Source of the DNA: Dichloromethanomonas sp964477085
GTDB taxonomy: Bacteria > Bacillota > Desulfitobacteriia > Desulfitobacteriales > Syntrophobotulaceae
Assembly (NCBI GenBank): GCA_964477085.1
Contig: CAYZDF010000003.1
Location: forward strand, 1 to 64,000
Direction of reading: 5' to 3'
Length of the DNA: 64,000 nucleotides
Shown here: positions 25,978 through 35,029 of the stretch, one piece after another
Layout: each line of letters starts with the position of its first letter
Position numbering within the stretch: position 1 is the first letter of the stretch
The notes under the pieces: generated by a model
What the model was told of the DNA's origin: nothing
The model's input: the letters and a program-made list of their open reading frames with translations, nothing else
Databases searched by the model: none
Translations under genes and position numbers: made by a program

Positions 25978-26128
25978 TGATATAAACCTCCTTTATATTA
26001 CTATATTCTAACACGTTTTTTATTTATATAAAAATAACTTTTTTAACAAAAATGGTGTTGTATATCCAGATTATCTTTTTATCATACAAACATCAGCGTA
26101 ATAGAGATAATTACTTATTGTCCGGAAC

Positions 26129-26150
26129 AAAAAAAAGGCATTGATATGCC
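26129..26150 (-). terminator. Intrinsic terminator of the HicB-like gene
   Basis: On the minus strand GGCAT, ATCA, ATGCC is followed by eight T. It lies 20 bases after the small minus-strand gene. Confidence 0.85.
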
Positions 26151-26170
26151 CCTTAAAGTAATATGTTATT

Positions 26171-26374
26171 CTAGATCGGCATTTTAATGACGAAAACAAC
26201 CGAAACACTTACGCTTACGTGGTCTTCTGCGAAATATTCATGAAGTTTTTTCTGAAGTTCTGTTAGTGCATCTTCAATTGTCAGACTCCTGGCAGAAAGG
26301 TTATATGACTCACAGACCGCCACAAAATATTCGTCTTCTTTGTGGATATCTACAGCAACTTTAAGCTCCATCAT
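26171..26374 (-). CDS. HicB-like small protein without HicA partner
   Basis: 67 residues: VAVDIHKEDEYFVAVCESYNLSARSLTIEDALTELQKKLHEYF is the beta-beta-alpha pattern of the HicB partial RNase-H fold (input, then 'AxSxTxEEAL' region). The DNA-binding extension of true HicB antitoxins is missing and no HicA mRNA nuclease gene is adjacent. It may be an orphan regulator or a standalone stress protein. GAGGGC precedes the start; either of two adjacent ATGs can serve. Confidence 0.6.
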   Translation of the reverse strand: MMELKVAVDIHKEDEYFVAVCESYNLSARSLTIEDALTELQKKLHEYFAEDHVSVSVSVVFVIKMPI

Positions 26375-26585
26375 GCTTAGCCCTCCTCTATATAGCTATT
26401 TTTTCTAGTATATGAGAAGGCGATTTCGATGGGAACAAGGTGGATTTATTGCAAATAAGCATTGACTACCATTGATACTTTTCGTATTTTGTTATAAAAT
26501 ACTTAATACTGTAACTTTTATAATATATAATACTCGATATAATTACATCGTGCACAACAAAGAGAATAATAAGGAAGTGATAGCT

Positions 26586-27461
26586 ATGCGTCTGGCTTCT
26601 ATTAAGTACGAAGGGGACGAAATTGTGGCCATTGTCACAAAAGAGGGGTTGTTGCCTGTTCGTACATTAAGAGAATCAGGAAATGAATTTGCCGAGACTT
26701 TATTTGAGCTTATATCTAGTGAACAGCTAGAACAATTACAGACTTGGTGGGAAACTGAGGGCCTTAAGAACATAAGCTATTGGTCAAAATATCTCATTCC
26801 AGCGAATAAAGTTCAATATGCACCGTTATATCGCCATCCACGAAAAATATGGGGCATCGGGCTTAACTATGTCGAACATGCGGAAGACCTTAAAGAAGAT
26901 ACGCCAAGAACAGAACCGGCCAGCTTTATGAAGCCGGATACTGCTATTATAGGACCTGGTGATTATATTGAAATTCCAAAACAATCATCGAGAACGACTG
27001 CCGAGGCAGAGCTTGGCGTTATTATTAAAAAACGTTGTTATGGAATTGGTGAGAAAGAAGTAGATGACTACATTGCAGGGTATACGTGTATTATTGATAT
27101 GACTGCAGAAGATATTCTGCAGCAGAACCCCAGGTATCTCACCCGTTCAAAAAGCTTCAATACATTCTTTAGCTTCGGACCTCATTTTGTTACACTTGAT
27201 GAAGTAGATGATTTATATAACTTAAAAGTTAGAACGGTCATTAACGGCAAGCTGCATCGTGAAAATATTATTTCCAATATGACATTTAGGCCGGAGACAC
27301 TAGTCGCTTTCCATTCGCAGGTTATGACCTTACTGCCGGGTGATATTATTTCCACGGGTACACCAGGTGCAGTGGTGATTAGCGATGGAGATGTTGTCGA
27401 GTGTCAGATTGAAGGATTTGAACCTCTCGTAAACCCGGTTAAAGACCTTAAGGTTTGCTGA
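26586..27461 (+). CDS. Fumarylacetoacetate hydrolase family protein, long form
   Basis: 291 residues from the ATG at 26586; the frame is open 38 codons further upstream but those are AT-rich leader. A small N-terminal domain (to about 75) precedes the FAH catalytic domain: IWGIGLNYVEHAED, metal ligands in TTAEAELGVIIKK and CIIDMTAED, and ISTGTPGAVVI. Resembles the family that includes 2,4-diketo-3-deoxy-L-fuconate hydrolase and ureidoglycolate-lyase-like proteins. Probably cotranscribed with the SDR 40 bases downstream and controlled by the nearby GntR protein. Confidence 0.83.
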   Translation: MRLASIKYEGDEIVAIVTKEGLLPVRTLRESGNEFAETLFELISSEQLEQLQTWWETEGLKNISYWSKYLIPANKVQYAPLYRHPRKIWGIGLNYVEHAEDLKEDTPRTEPASFMKPDTAIIGPGDYIEIPKQSSRTTAEAELGVIIKKRCYGIGEKEVDDYIAGYTCIIDMTAEDILQQNPRYLTRSKSFNTFFSFGPHFVTLDEVDDLYNLKVRTVINGKLHRENIISNMTFRPETLVAFHSQVMTLLPGDIISTGTPGAVVISDGDVVECQIEGFEPLVNPVKDLKVC

Positions 27462-27501
27462 GAATAAACTATCGACTCTAATTAACAGGAGGAATACCAA
27501 T

Positions 27502-28287
27502 ATGGAATTAAAATTAGAGGGAAAAGTAGCTTTAGTCATTGCTTCCAGTCAAGGTCTGGGTAAAGCTATTGCAACTCAGCTCGTCTTGGAAGGCGCCAAT
27601 GTTATGATTACCAGCATTGATGGTCCTACCCTGAAGGTAGTCCAGGAAGAACTACAGGCTTTAGGTAAAGGCAAGGTGGCTCAATTCGAAGCGGACATAA
27701 CCAAAGCCGATGATATCCGTGCCCTTGTGGCGTATACTCATGAGACACTTGGTAAGATCGATATTCTGATTAATAACGCAGGAGGCCCTCCGGGAGGATC
27801 CTTCGAAAACTTTTCAGATGAAGACTGGCAGAAGGCCTATGAACTCAATCTCTTAAGCTACATACGCATTATCAGGGAAGTACTCCCTGATCTTAAGCAA
27901 AGTGGCGGACGAATCATCAATATGACATCATCTTCTATTAAACAACCGATTCCGAACCTTATCCTTTCCAATACTTTCCGTATGGGAGTTTTAGGACTTT
28001 CCAAGTCTTTGGCAGAAGAACTCGCTCCTTATAATATCCTTGTCCACACCGTTGGGCCTGGTCGTATTGCTACTGACCGTGTAGCTTTTCTAGATAAGCT
28101 TAAAGCAGAAAGATTAGGAATAACACCGGAAGAAGTTGCAGCACAATCACGCAAAACTATCCCACTCGGCAGATATGGTGAGCCGGAAGAGTTTGCCAAG
28201 ACTATCACGTTCCTCGTTTCGGATGCAAGCTCTTATATGACAGGGAATACCATTCTGGTTGATGGCGGTATGATCAAATCAGTTTAA
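27502..28287 (+). CDS. Atypical short-chain dehydrogenase (SDR)
   Basis: 261 residues with a Rossmann N-terminus. The glycine motif is ASSQGLGKAIA, the structural NNAG is INNAGGPPGG, and the C-terminal SYMTGNTILVDGGM is normal. The catalytic serine region is NMTSSSIKQ, but the usual Tyr-x3-Lys is absent: at that place the chain reads LILSNTFRMGVLG. This is shared with a known BKR-like SDR subgroup, so it may be a functional variant. AGGAGG precedes the ATG. Together with the FAH gene it suggests oxidation of a keto-deoxy acid. Confidence 0.83.
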   Translation: MELKLEGKVALVIASSQGLGKAIATQLVLEGANVMITSIDGPTLKVVQEELQALGKGKVAQFEADITKADDIRALVAYTHETLGKIDILINNAGGPPGGSFENFSDEDWQKAYELNLLSYIRIIREVLPDLKQSGGRIINMTSSSIKQPIPNLILSNTFRMGVLGLSKSLAEELAPYNILVHTVGPGRIATDRVAFLDKLKAERLGITPEEVAAQSRKTIPLGRYGEPEEFAKTITFLVSDASSYMTGNTILVDGGMIKSV

Positions 28288-28330
28288 TTGTCGATTTAAT
28301 AATATAATTCTAAGAATTATATAACAAAGG

Positions 28331-28358
28331 AAAAAACGGTGTTATACCCGTTTTTTTT
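28331..28358. terminator. Intrinsic terminator after the SDR gene
   Basis: AAAAAACGG and CCCGTTTTTTTT flank a short loop; the structure could act in either direction but is best placed for the plus-strand SDR transcript. Confidence 0.8.
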
Positions 28359-28441
28359 AACAACCGGCATAGGTGCACAAAAGGTTAAAGAAAAATTATT
28401 TTAATGTGATTAAAATAGTGAGATTAAGAAGGAAATTTAGG

Positions 28442-28494
28442 TAAAAAGAGCCAGGCCGTATCAATGTCGGTGGACATTGATACGGCCTGGCTCG
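28442..28494 (-). terminator. Very long intrinsic terminator of the lipoprotein gene
   Basis: A perfect 21-bp inverted repeat (28448-28468 with 28473-28493) with the loop GGTG. Read on the minus strand it ends in TTTTTAC. It starts about 20 bases past the lipoprotein stop. Perfect arms of this length are unusual for a terminator. Confidence 0.85.
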
Positions 28495-28513
28495 TATGTG
28501 TATGGTTTAAAAA

Positions 28514-29392
28514 TTACGGCAAAGGCATCTCTTTAGCATTCTTAGCTTCTTCTGGGATGGTGAAGTCTTGAGCAGTATTTTGATTGAGAACTGTATACTC
28601 CATGAACATTTCCATATTCTTAAAGACCTCTTTAGCCTCAGCTGGCATATCGGGATCATCAGCCAAAGCATTACCCAGGTTTCTCATGTTTTCAGTCAAG
28701 TCCATCTGACATTTGACCGTTTCTAAGGTTGCTTTATCTATCCATATAATGTATTTCATGTCTCCTATTTTAGAAAGAATGTCTGCACCTATCATTCCTT
28801 CAGCAAGGCCCAGAGACTGACCGGCAGTGTCCTGAAGAATATCATTAAAGATTTTACCGGAAGCGACCAAATCAATCTTGACAGTATTTTTTTCTCCCAG
28901 CTTCTCCTCTCCCAAAATTTCAGCTTTGGTTAGATTATCCATAAAAAGCTTAAGGTTATCTCTGGGGTCCATGGTCATCATCTTGGCCATGGCGGGGTCA
29001 TCGACCACAATTTTTTGCCATTGATCAGCAACCTTCTGATAGAGTATTACTTTATTTTCCTCTTCAACCATGTATTGCTCCATTGTCATTTTCTCAGGCA
29101 TACCAGGAAAAGCAGTATTCATATCCATGACCATTTTCATTTTCATTGGCTTCTGAAATGCAGTAGCTTTTCCGGTCATTGTCATATCCATCGTATCCTG
29201 CCCCATTGTCATCTTCATCTTCGTTGTCATATCCATATCATAATTATTGAGTTGATACCAATTATTGAAGGATTCTTCGACGATCTGTTGAGCGGTTTTA
29301 CCAGCTGTCAAATCCTTAGGCCCGGATGAACAAGCGGTAAGTAGCAAAGTACAAATCAGTACCAGAAAGAGTAAACGACTTTTTGTTCTCAA
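28514..29392 (-). CDS. Methionine-rich lipoprotein (LolA/LppX-like, DUF6612-like)
   Basis: 292 residues. Signal peptide with lipobox LLTAC at about 18-22, so the mature protein is membrane-anchored outside the cell. 32 of 292 residues are methionine, most in residues 52-115, where they alternate (DMDMTTKMKMTMG, KPMKMKMVMDM) as expected for a beta-sheet with one methionine face. Overall plan resembles LolA-fold lipoproteins of Firmicutes, which carry lipids or are sporulation-linked. A role in lipid or soft-metal binding is only a guess. Divergent from the activase gene. Confidence 0.75.
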   Translation of the reverse strand: MRTKSRLLFLVLICTLLLTACSSGPKDLTAGKTAQQIVEESFNNWYQLNNYDMDMTTKMKMTMGQDTMDMTMTGKATAFQKPMKMKMVMDMNTAFPGMPEKMTMEQYMVEEENKVILYQKVADQWQKIVVDDPAMAKMMTMDPRDNLKLFMDNLTKAEILGEEKLGEKNTVKIDLVASGKIFNDILQDTAGQSLGLAEGMIGADILSKIGDMKYIIWIDKATLETVKCQMDLTENMRNLGNALADDPDMPAEAKEVFKNMEMFMEYTVLNQNTAQDFTIPEEAKNAKEMPLP

Positions 29393-29599
29393 TTTAATCC
29401 CATCTCCTTTTGAGGTTTCTCCTCATAATATATTGATCACTATAGACTTATAGTACCACGTTTGCTATTCCGGTTAATAGCATTTTCTTTGTTATTTATC
29501 AAAAATAATGGAGAACGTATAATTCCCCTCTTAATTGGAAAAATAATTTTGTTCAGGCCAATATGCCTGAGATTAAGTTCCTTTAAGGGGGAGAGTCTT

Positions 29600-32500
29600 C
29601 TGATTCTTGATATAGAAAAGAAAACAAATGAACGATTACACCTTGGGGTGGATATCGGTTCCACGACAGTTAAAATTGCTGTTTTAGATCATAAAGATCG
29701 ACTGCTTTTCAGCAGATATAAAAGACACTATTCGGATATTTGGAAAGCACTTCAGGAACTTATTGAGGAAGTACACAGGGAATATCAGAGCAATAACTTG
29801 ACAGTAGCCGTAACGGGATCAGGCGGGTTAGCTGTATCTGAAGTTTTAAGGTTGCCATTTGTACAGGAAGTTATTGCTGGAAGTAAAGCTATTCAGAGGT
29901 TTATACCGGATACGGATGTGGTGATTGAGCTAGGTGGCGAAGACGCCAAGATTACATTCTTCGAAAATGGTGTCGATCAGCGGATGAACGGAATCTGTGC
30001 CGGAGGTACGGGAGCGTTTATCGACCAGATGGCCATCCTCTTAAAGACTGATGCTGCCGGACTTAATCAAATGGCGGAGAAATATCGGGTTATCTACCCT
30101 ATAGCGGCACGTTGTGGGGTTTTTGCCAAAACGGATATCCAGCCTCTATTAAATGAGGGTGCAAGAAAAGAAGATATTGCAGCTTCGATCTTTCAGGCTG
30201 TTGTCAACCAAACGATCGGAGGACTGGCCTGTGGCCGGAAAATTAAAGGTAAAGTCGGCTTCCTTGGAGGTCCCTTACATTTTCTCCCTCAGCTCAGATT
30301 ACGATTCAAAGATACTTTAGGACTGACTGAAGAAAATATGGTGGTTCCGGAGAAGTCTGAGGTGTATGTAGCCATAGGTGCAGGGATTGTTTCTAAAAAA
30401 GAAGATGTCATCCAATTTGATGATTTACTCCAACGTTTTAAAGTCGACAAACAGTCATTTATGTATGAGACAGCAAAATTAGATCCCTTATTTGCTGATG
30501 ACACCGAATATATGGACTTTGTAAAACGGCATTCCCAAGAAAAAGTAAGCAGAAAGCCTCTTCAAACCTATCAGGGAAGATGTTTTCTCGGTATGGATGT
30601 TGGCTCAACAACCACGAAAACGGCGGTCATTGATAAAGAGGGCAATCTTCTATATTGCGCTTATGCCAATAACGAGGGCAATCCTTTAGATTCTGCCGTA
30701 AAAATGCTTAAAGGTGTCTATGAAAATCTGCCCACTGGAGCAGATATCGTATATTCAGGAGTAACGGGTTATGGTGAGAATCTGGTCAAAGCAGCACTAC
30801 ACTTTGATTTGGGTGAAGTGGAGACTGTAGCTCACTATACCGCGGCAGAATACTTCCTTCCCGGTGTCAAGTTTATCCTGGATATAGGCGGGCAAGATAT
30901 GAAGTGTCTTAAAGTTCATGATGGGATCATTGAAAACATAATGCTTAATGAAGCTTGTTCTTCGGGATGTGGATCCTTCATTGAGACCTTCGCACGTTCG
31001 TTAGAGATGAGTGTTCAGGATTTTGCTGAAAAAGGCATCAAAGCAAAATCACCGGCTGACCTTGGCTCAAGGTGTACGGTCTTTATGAACTCCAAGGTTA
31101 AACAAGCCCAAAAGGAAGGAGTTTCTGTTGGCGATATTTCTGCCGGTCTCTGCTACTCCGTCATTAAGAATGCCCTGTATAAGGTCATCAAACTCAAAGG
31201 ACCGGAGGAACTTGGAGACAAGATTATCGTTCAGGGTGGAACATTTCTTAATGATGCGATCGTACGCAGTCTTGAGCTTACGACAGGCAGGAAAGTAGTA
31301 CGACCTGATATCGCCGGACTGATGGGAGCATTTGGAGTGGCACTGTTAGCCCAAAGAGCCTGGCAAGAAGGGGTTTCTACTTCCCTCATCAATCCTGAAG
31401 ACATTCTCAACTTTTCGGTTGACTCTAAAATTACCCGGTGCCAAAAATGTACCAACGCCTGTTTATTAACCATCAACCGCTTTGGAGATGGACGCATACT
31501 AATTACCGGGAATCGCTGTGAAAGAGGTGCGGGTATCGAAAAGTCTGAGGAGATTCCTAACCTTTACGAATATAAATTCAATCGGCTTTTCGGCTACGAA
31601 CCTCTGTCTGAGGAAAAAGCATATCGGGGAACAATTGGTATTCCCCGAGTATTAAATATATATGAAAATTACCCTTTCTGGTTTACTTTCTTTACTCATC
31701 TCGGTTTCAAAGTTGAATTATCTCCCCATTCCAATCGAAAGATCTACGAATTAGGAATGGATACCATTTCCTCAGATACGGCTTGTTACCCTGCTAAACT
31801 TGCTCATGGTCATATTGCTGCCTTAGTAAACCAGGGTGTCAAACATATTTTCTATCCTTGTATACCCAAGGAAAGAGAAGAAATCAAAGAAGCCGATAAT
31901 TATTATAATTGTCCGATTGTCATTTCCTATGCGGAAGTACTTAGAGCCAATATGGATATCCTGAAAGAAAATTCCGTTAAATTCCATAATCCGTTCCTGC
32001 CTTACCATGATCGGAAAAGATTAACCAAAAGGCTGTACGAAGAATTCAAGGAGTTTGGAGTATCATTGTCTGAAGTCATCAAAGCCTTAGAGGCTGCCTG
32101 GACGGAGGACGAAAAAGTGAAAGAGGATATTCGCCGAAAAGGAGAAGAAGTGGTCAATTGGTTAATCACCAATGATCGGAGAGGGATAGTTCTCTCCGGA
32201 AGGCCATACCATCTTGATCATGAAGTTAACCATGGTATTCCCAATATCATCACTTCTCTTGGTATGGCAGTCTTAACGGAGGACTCCGTCGCTCATCTTG
32301 GAAAGGTAGACAGACCTCTGCGTGTCTTAGACCAATGGATGTATCATTCCAGGTTGTATGAGGCCGCTGATTTTGTAGCCAAACAGGATAATCTGGAGCT
32401 CGTGCAATTGAATTCCTTCGGCTGCGGGCCAGACTCCATTGCCGCTGAACAAGCGCAGGAGATTCTCGGTAAGAGCGGCAAGATTTACACCATGATTAAG

Positions 32501-33868
32501 ATTGATGAAGTCAGTAACCTTGGAGCTGTTAAGATTAGGCTCAGATCACTTAAAGCGGCTATGGAAGCAAGATCCAGAACCCCAAACAAACATCATACTA
32601 TGCTATTTAACCCCAAGGAAAGGCCGCTTTTTACCAAAGAGATGAGAAAAAGACATACCATCCTGGCACCCCAGATGGCACCGATTCATTTCGAATTTGC
32701 CCAGGAAGTAGCACGTTCTGAGGGCTATCACTTTGAGATTTTACCTAAGGTTGAAAAAGAAGACATTGAAGAAGGCCTTAAATATGTCAACAACGATTCT
32801 TGTTATCCGTCTATCATTATCATCGGTCAGCTTCTCCGAGCCTTAAAATCGGGCAAGTATAATCTAGGCACTACCTCCATCATTATGAGCCAAACGGGCG
32901 GGCCTTGCCGGGCGAGTAATTATTTAGCTCTCTTAAAGAAAGCACTGCTAGTAACCGGATTTGGACACATTCCCATCATTTCATTAAATGTATCCGGACT
33001 GGAAAAAAACCCTGGGTTTAAAATCACTGCTTCCATGGCTGTAAAAGCAATCATGGCCATGGTATATGGGGATCTATTGATGAAAGTCTTATATCGAGTA
33101 CGCCCCTACGAAGTTGAACCTGGCAGTGCGGACCGTTTGCTTGCCTATTGGATGGAAATCTGTAAGAAGAATGTGCGTACAGGGGAACGAAAAACGTTTC
33201 GCGAAAACCTCAAAGGGATTGTCAGCGATTTTGAAAACCTCGCCATCCGTGAAGAGAGAAAACCGCGTGTCGGTCTTGTCGGTGAGATCCTCGTCAAATA
33301 TCACCCCGCAGCTAACAACAATATGGCAGATTTTATTGAAAAGTCAGGAGCAGAGATGGTGATCCCAGGACTGACGGAGTTCTTTTTGTATTGTGCTTAT
33401 GGCCGGGAATTCGAATATAAGTATCTGGCTGGAAGGAATACATCCAGGATGGTCAATAACTTATTTGTCAAATATGTTGAACATTATCGTCATGATATGA
33501 GAAAGGCCCTAAAGGACAGCAAACGTTTTGAGTCTCCCCCTACCATTTACGAGATGGCCGATAGTGTCAAATCTATTCTCTCTCTTTGCAACCATACCGG
33601 AGAAGGATGGCTGCTCACCGCTGAGATGGTGGAACTGATTGAAGAGGGTGCCAATAATATCATCTGTATGCAGCCTTTTGCCTGTCTGCCAAATCATATC
33701 ACGGGAAAAGGCATGATCAAGACCCTAAAAGAGCTGTACCCTCAGACCAATGTCGTCACCATCGATTACGACCCAGGGGCGAGTGAAGTCAATCAGATCA
33801 ACCGAGTTAAACTAATGCTAGAGAGAGCGTTTCATATGGCTGAAGGTGAATACCTAAAAACTAAGTAA
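29600..33868 (+). CDS. Acyl-CoA dehydratase activase fused to dehydratase-like domains
   Basis: About 1422 residues. Two BadF/BadG-type ATPase domains follow one another, each opening with an LGVDIGSTTxK / LGMDVGSTTTK phosphate loop, and each with a cluster-cysteine region (NGICAGGTGAFIDQ; NEACSSGCGSFIE). Then come a CxxCxxxC segment and regions related to the 2-hydroxyglutaryl-CoA dehydratase D-component. Such proteins use ATP to fire an electron from a 4Fe-4S cluster; in this giant form the partner is not known. No ATG, GTG or TTG lies after the ribosome binding site AAGGGGGAGAG (29585-29595) until residue 17, so CTG at 29600 is the best start; a TTG at 29462 has no ribosome binding site. 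Confidence 0.85.
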   Translation: MILDIEKKTNERLHLGVDIGSTTVKIAVLDHKDRLLFSRYKRHYSDIWKALQELIEEVHREYQSNNLTVAVTGSGGLAVSEVLRLPFVQEVIAGSKAIQRFIPDTDVVIELGGEDAKITFFENGVDQRMNGICAGGTGAFIDQMAILLKTDAAGLNQMAEKYRVIYPIAARCGVFAKTDIQPLLNEGARKEDIAASIFQAVVNQTIGGLACGRKIKGKVGFLGGPLHFLPQLRLRFKDTLGLTEENMVVPEKSEVYVAIGAGIVSKKEDVIQFDDLLQRFKVDKQSFMYETAKLDPLFADDTEYMDFVKRHSQEKVSRKPLQTYQGRCFLGMDVGSTTTKTAVIDKEGNLLYCAYANNEGNPLDSAVKMLKGVYENLPTGADIVYSGVTGYGENLVKAALHFDLGEVETVAHYTAAEYFLPGVKFILDIGGQDMKCLKVHDGIIENIMLNEACSSGCGSFIETFARSLEMSVQDFAEKGIKAKSPADLGSRCTVFMNSKVKQAQKEGVSVGDISAGLCYSVIKNALYKVIKLKGPEELGDKIIVQGGTFLNDAIVRSLELTTGRKVVRPDIAGLMGAFGVALLAQRAWQEGVSTSLINPEDILNFSVDSKITRCQKCTNACLLTINRFGDGRILITGNRCERGAGIEKSEEIPNLYEYKFNRLFGYEPLSEEKAYRGTIGIPRVLNIYENYPFWFTFFTHLGFKVELSPHSNRKIYELGMDTISSDTACYPAKLAHGHIAALVNQGVKHIFYPCIPKEREEIKEADNYYNCPIVISYAEVLRANMDILKENSVKFHNPFLPYHDRKRLTKRLYEEFKEFGVSLSEVIKALEAAWTEDEKVKEDIRRKGEEVVNWLITNDRRGIVLSGRPYHLDHEVNHGIPNIITSLGMAVLTEDSVAHLGKVDRPLRVLDQWMYHSRLYEAADFVAKQDNLELVQLNSFGCGPDSIAAEQAQEILGKSGKIYTMIKIDEVSNLGAVKIRLRSLKAAMEARSRTPNKHHTMLFNPKERPLFTKEMRKRHTILAPQMAPIHFEFAQEVARSEGYHFEILPKVEKEDIEEGLKYVNNDSCYPSIIIIGQLLRALKSGKYNLGTTSIIMSQTGGPCRASNYLALLKKALLVTGFGHIPIISLNVSGLEKNPGFKITASMAVKAIMAMVYGDLLMKVLYRVRPYEVEPGSADRLLAYWMEICKKNVRTGERKTFRENLKGIVSDFENLAIREERKPRVGLVGEILVKYHPAANNNMADFIEKSGAEMVIPGLTEFFLYCAYGREFEYKYLAGRNTSRMVNNLFVKYVEHYRHDMRKALKDSKRFESPPTIYEMADSVKSILSLCNHTGEGWLLTAEMVELIEEGANNIICMQPFACLPNHITGKGMIKTLKELYPQTNVVTIDYDPGASEVNQINRVKLMLERAFHMAEGEYLKTK

Positions 33869-33911
33869 TCGAAACGTGAGTCTTGATAAATGTACGTCCG
33901 TGTAGGCTTAG

Positions 33912-33955
33912 AAATGTGGTCTTCTTATCCATATTAAGATGTCCACATTTTTTCC
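33912..33955 (+). terminator. Intrinsic terminator of the activase gene
   Basis: AAATGTGG pairs with CCACATTT around an imperfect inner stem, followed by TTTT. Confidence 0.8.
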
Positions 33956-34188
33956 TCTATCTAACGTGTTAGTCTATCTGACATGTATTAGATAATCCCC
34001 AAATAAAATCAATTTTCTTTTGTCGCTTTTCCTCTTTTTTTGTACTTTTACCTAGTCTTGCAAATCTTAACTTACTGTTTTGATGATTTGTCAGTTACAA
34101 GAAGGAACTGTAAGTATCTCATTTGACATTTATATAAACGTAATTATATAATATCTATATAAATCATAGACAAAGGGTGACAGAAATC

Positions 34189-34977
34189 ATGGATAATTTA
34201 AGTGAACTATTCTGGAATTCCTCTCAGGCAGAACTTAAGAAAGGATATATATTTGATCAGGAGATGGAGCAATATACCTGTCTTATCTGTGGAGAGACTT
34301 ATAAAGACGGTGTGATTTATCCTTTGGGAGAGACACTTTACGAAGCACGTAAAGCGATCCAGATTCATATCACCCAAGCCCATCAATCCGTATTTCATTT
34401 CCTGCTATCGATGGATAAACGCTATACATCCCTGACTGAGCATCAGAAAGAACTTCTGCAATTGTTCTACCAGGGTCTTAGCGATAAAGAGATTGCTTCT
34501 AAGTTTGGAGGGAGTGCCTCAACCGTACGCAATCATCGATTTAATTTCCGGGAGAAAGAAAAGCAGGCCAGGATCTTATTAGCGATCGCTGAACTTTTGA
34601 AGGAAGGCATCAAATCGACCCCAAGTCACTCTCATAGTGATTCAGGTGAAGAACTCGTTAATTTCCCACGTTCGGTGAAATTGGTGGATGAACGTTTTGC
34701 CTTTACCAGGGAAGAATATGAAAGAACGATTGAAAAGTACTTCCCAGCAGGACTTAAGGGCAGATTAAATGATTATCCCTTAAAAGAAAAAAGAAGAGTG
34801 ATGATCCTTACCAAATTAGTGGAAAGATTCGATCGAAATCGAAATTACTCGGAAAGGGAAGTTAATGAGATTTTGAAAGAAGTGTATCCTGACTATGCAA
34901 TTTTAAGAAGACATTTGATAGAATATGGCTTTTTGGCTCGGATTCCTGATGGGAGTACGTATTGGGTCCTTACTTAA
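34189..34977 (+). CDS. LuxR-type HTH regulator with zinc finger and DUF2087
   Basis: 262 residues from ATG 34189. A GTG at 34177 overlaps the AAAGGG ribosome binding site and is rejected. Three parts: an N-terminal C-x2-C ... H-x4-H finger (CLICGETY ... IQIHITQAH), a LuxR-like helix-turn-helix near 80-130 (LTEHQKELLQLFYQGLSDKEIASKF ... STVRNH), and a DUF2087 domain at about 165-262 (FPAGLKGRLNDYPLKEKRRVMILTKLV ... RRHLIEYGFLARIPDGSTYW). DUF2087 has no settled function. It is followed 52 bases later by a GIY-YIG gene, a pair I recall from other Firmicutes. Confidence 0.82.
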   Translation: MDNLSELFWNSSQAELKKGYIFDQEMEQYTCLICGETYKDGVIYPLGETLYEARKAIQIHITQAHQSVFHFLLSMDKRYTSLTEHQKELLQLFYQGLSDKEIASKFGGSASTVRNHRFNFREKEKQARILLAIAELLKEGIKSTPSHSHSDSGEELVNFPRSVKLVDERFAFTREEYERTIEKYFPAGLKGRLNDYPLKEKRRVMILTKLVERFDRNRNYSEREVNEILKEVYPDYAILRRHLIEYGFLARIPDGSTYWVLT

Positions 34978-35029
34978 TCATTTAATTAATATTATGGGAC
35001 ACAGATTTAGTATAGGGGGAATTCGAGAT

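Noticed and set aside
28331..28513. Small RNA gene between the two terminators
   Set aside because: No promoter-like sequence between them; the structures are explained as terminators of the flanking convergent genes.
34925..35029. Longer GIY-YIG start overlapping the DUF2087 gene
   Set aside because: The ATG at 35030 has GGGGGA at proper spacing and the extra residues show no conservation pattern.
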